13,893 bases of DNA from positions 1-13,893 of the forward strand of contig DJET01000038.1 of NCBI GenBank assembly GCA_002431945.1, read 5' to 3'. This document shows positions 13,830-13,893 of this stretch, one piece after another; the stretch's first letter is position 1; each line of letters begins with the position of its first letter. The stretch comes from Ruminococcaceae bacterium UBA5891. Its GTDB lineage: Bacteria; Bacillota; Clostridia; Oscillospirales; Acutalibacteraceae. Position numbers and translations under genes: made by a program. The notes beneath the pieces are model-generated. The model was not told the DNA's origin. It saw only the letters and a program-made list of their open reading frames with translations, and did not search any database.

Positions 13830-13893
13830 CCCGTCATTGCGAAGCCGTGTAAGCGGCTGTGGCAATCCGTTTCTCTTTCAAGGGGAATACGGA
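13830..13893. repeat. Second copy of the same repeat, cut by the window edge
   Basis: The first 43 bases match 13578-13620 at 41 positions, and the likeness continues with small gaps to ATACGGA at the window end. The copies are 252 bases apart in the same orientation. One of the two changes (A13601 to G13853) turns a T-A pair of the inner hairpin into a T-G wobble, so the stem could still form in RNA. The flank TGCGGTA also occurs before both copies (13555 and 13811). Confidence 0.8.

Larger units (their letters stand above)
13536..13893. other. Gene-free, palindrome-rich intergenic region
   Basis: No credible gene in these 358 bases. The one long open frame (13495-13806, +) starts inside the operon terminator, has no ribosome binding site and runs through palindromes, so I treat it as chance. 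The stretch holds two copies of a dispersed repeat and several hairpins, listed separately. Nothing recognisable as a promoter or RNA gene was found. Confidence 0.7.

Noticed and set aside
13578..13893. Possible CRISPR array
   Set aside because: Only two copies about 252 bases apart with internal palindromes. No regular short repeats or spacers and no cas gene.

Overview
The window looks like chromosomal DNA from an anaerobic, low-to-mid GC Gram-positive bacterium of the class Clostridia, probably an Oscillospirales/Ruminococcaceae-like gut organism. The reasons are strong GGAGG ribosome binding sites close to most starts, AT-rich sigma-A-type promoters between moderately GC-rich genes, a bifunctional PBP with a serine-rich tail, a PASTA-containing kinase-like receptor, and an iron alcohol dehydrogenase next to NfnAB, a pair typical of strict anaerobes. 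The taxonomic placement is inference. No phage, IS or plasmid gene is visible, and all eight genes look intact.

Left part (1-2350): a strong rightward terminator at the edge belongs to a gene outside the window. A leftward AraC-family regulator (37-864) is divergent from a 417-residue intracellular beta-propeller-like protein of unknown activity (1022-2275). The two predicted core promoters overlap at their -10 boxes. This is a compact regulator/target pair, possibly for a carbohydrate.

Middle (2355-9847): an envelope-oriented block. Leftward are a MacB-architecture ABC transporter (4162-6768) and, after it, a zinc-ribbon/kinase-like/PASTA membrane protein (2355-4064). That protein has lost the HRD and DFG aspartates, so it should be a pseudokinase receptor. 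Divergently, a good promoter drives a class A penicillin-binding protein (6901-9159), followed after one base by a TrmO-type tRNA methyltransferase (9161-9847).

Right part (9848-13535): two predicted promoters and a small leader hairpin precede an iron-containing alcohol dehydrogenase (9994-11190), nfnA (11227-12069) and nfnB (12071-13456). The unit closes with a long hairpin terminator. It is likely a redox operon that links alcohol/aldehyde interconversion with ferredoxin/NADH/NADPH exchange.

The last 350 bases (13536-13893) hold no credible gene. They contain a palindrome-rich dispersed repeat (termini GTCATTGCG and AATGAC) and the start of a second copy about 252 bases later, cut by the window edge.

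The most unusual items are the zinc-ribbon PASTA pseudokinase, the orphan propeller with its overlapping divergent promoters, and the composite palindromic repeat. I see no clear defence system, CRISPR array or mobile island.
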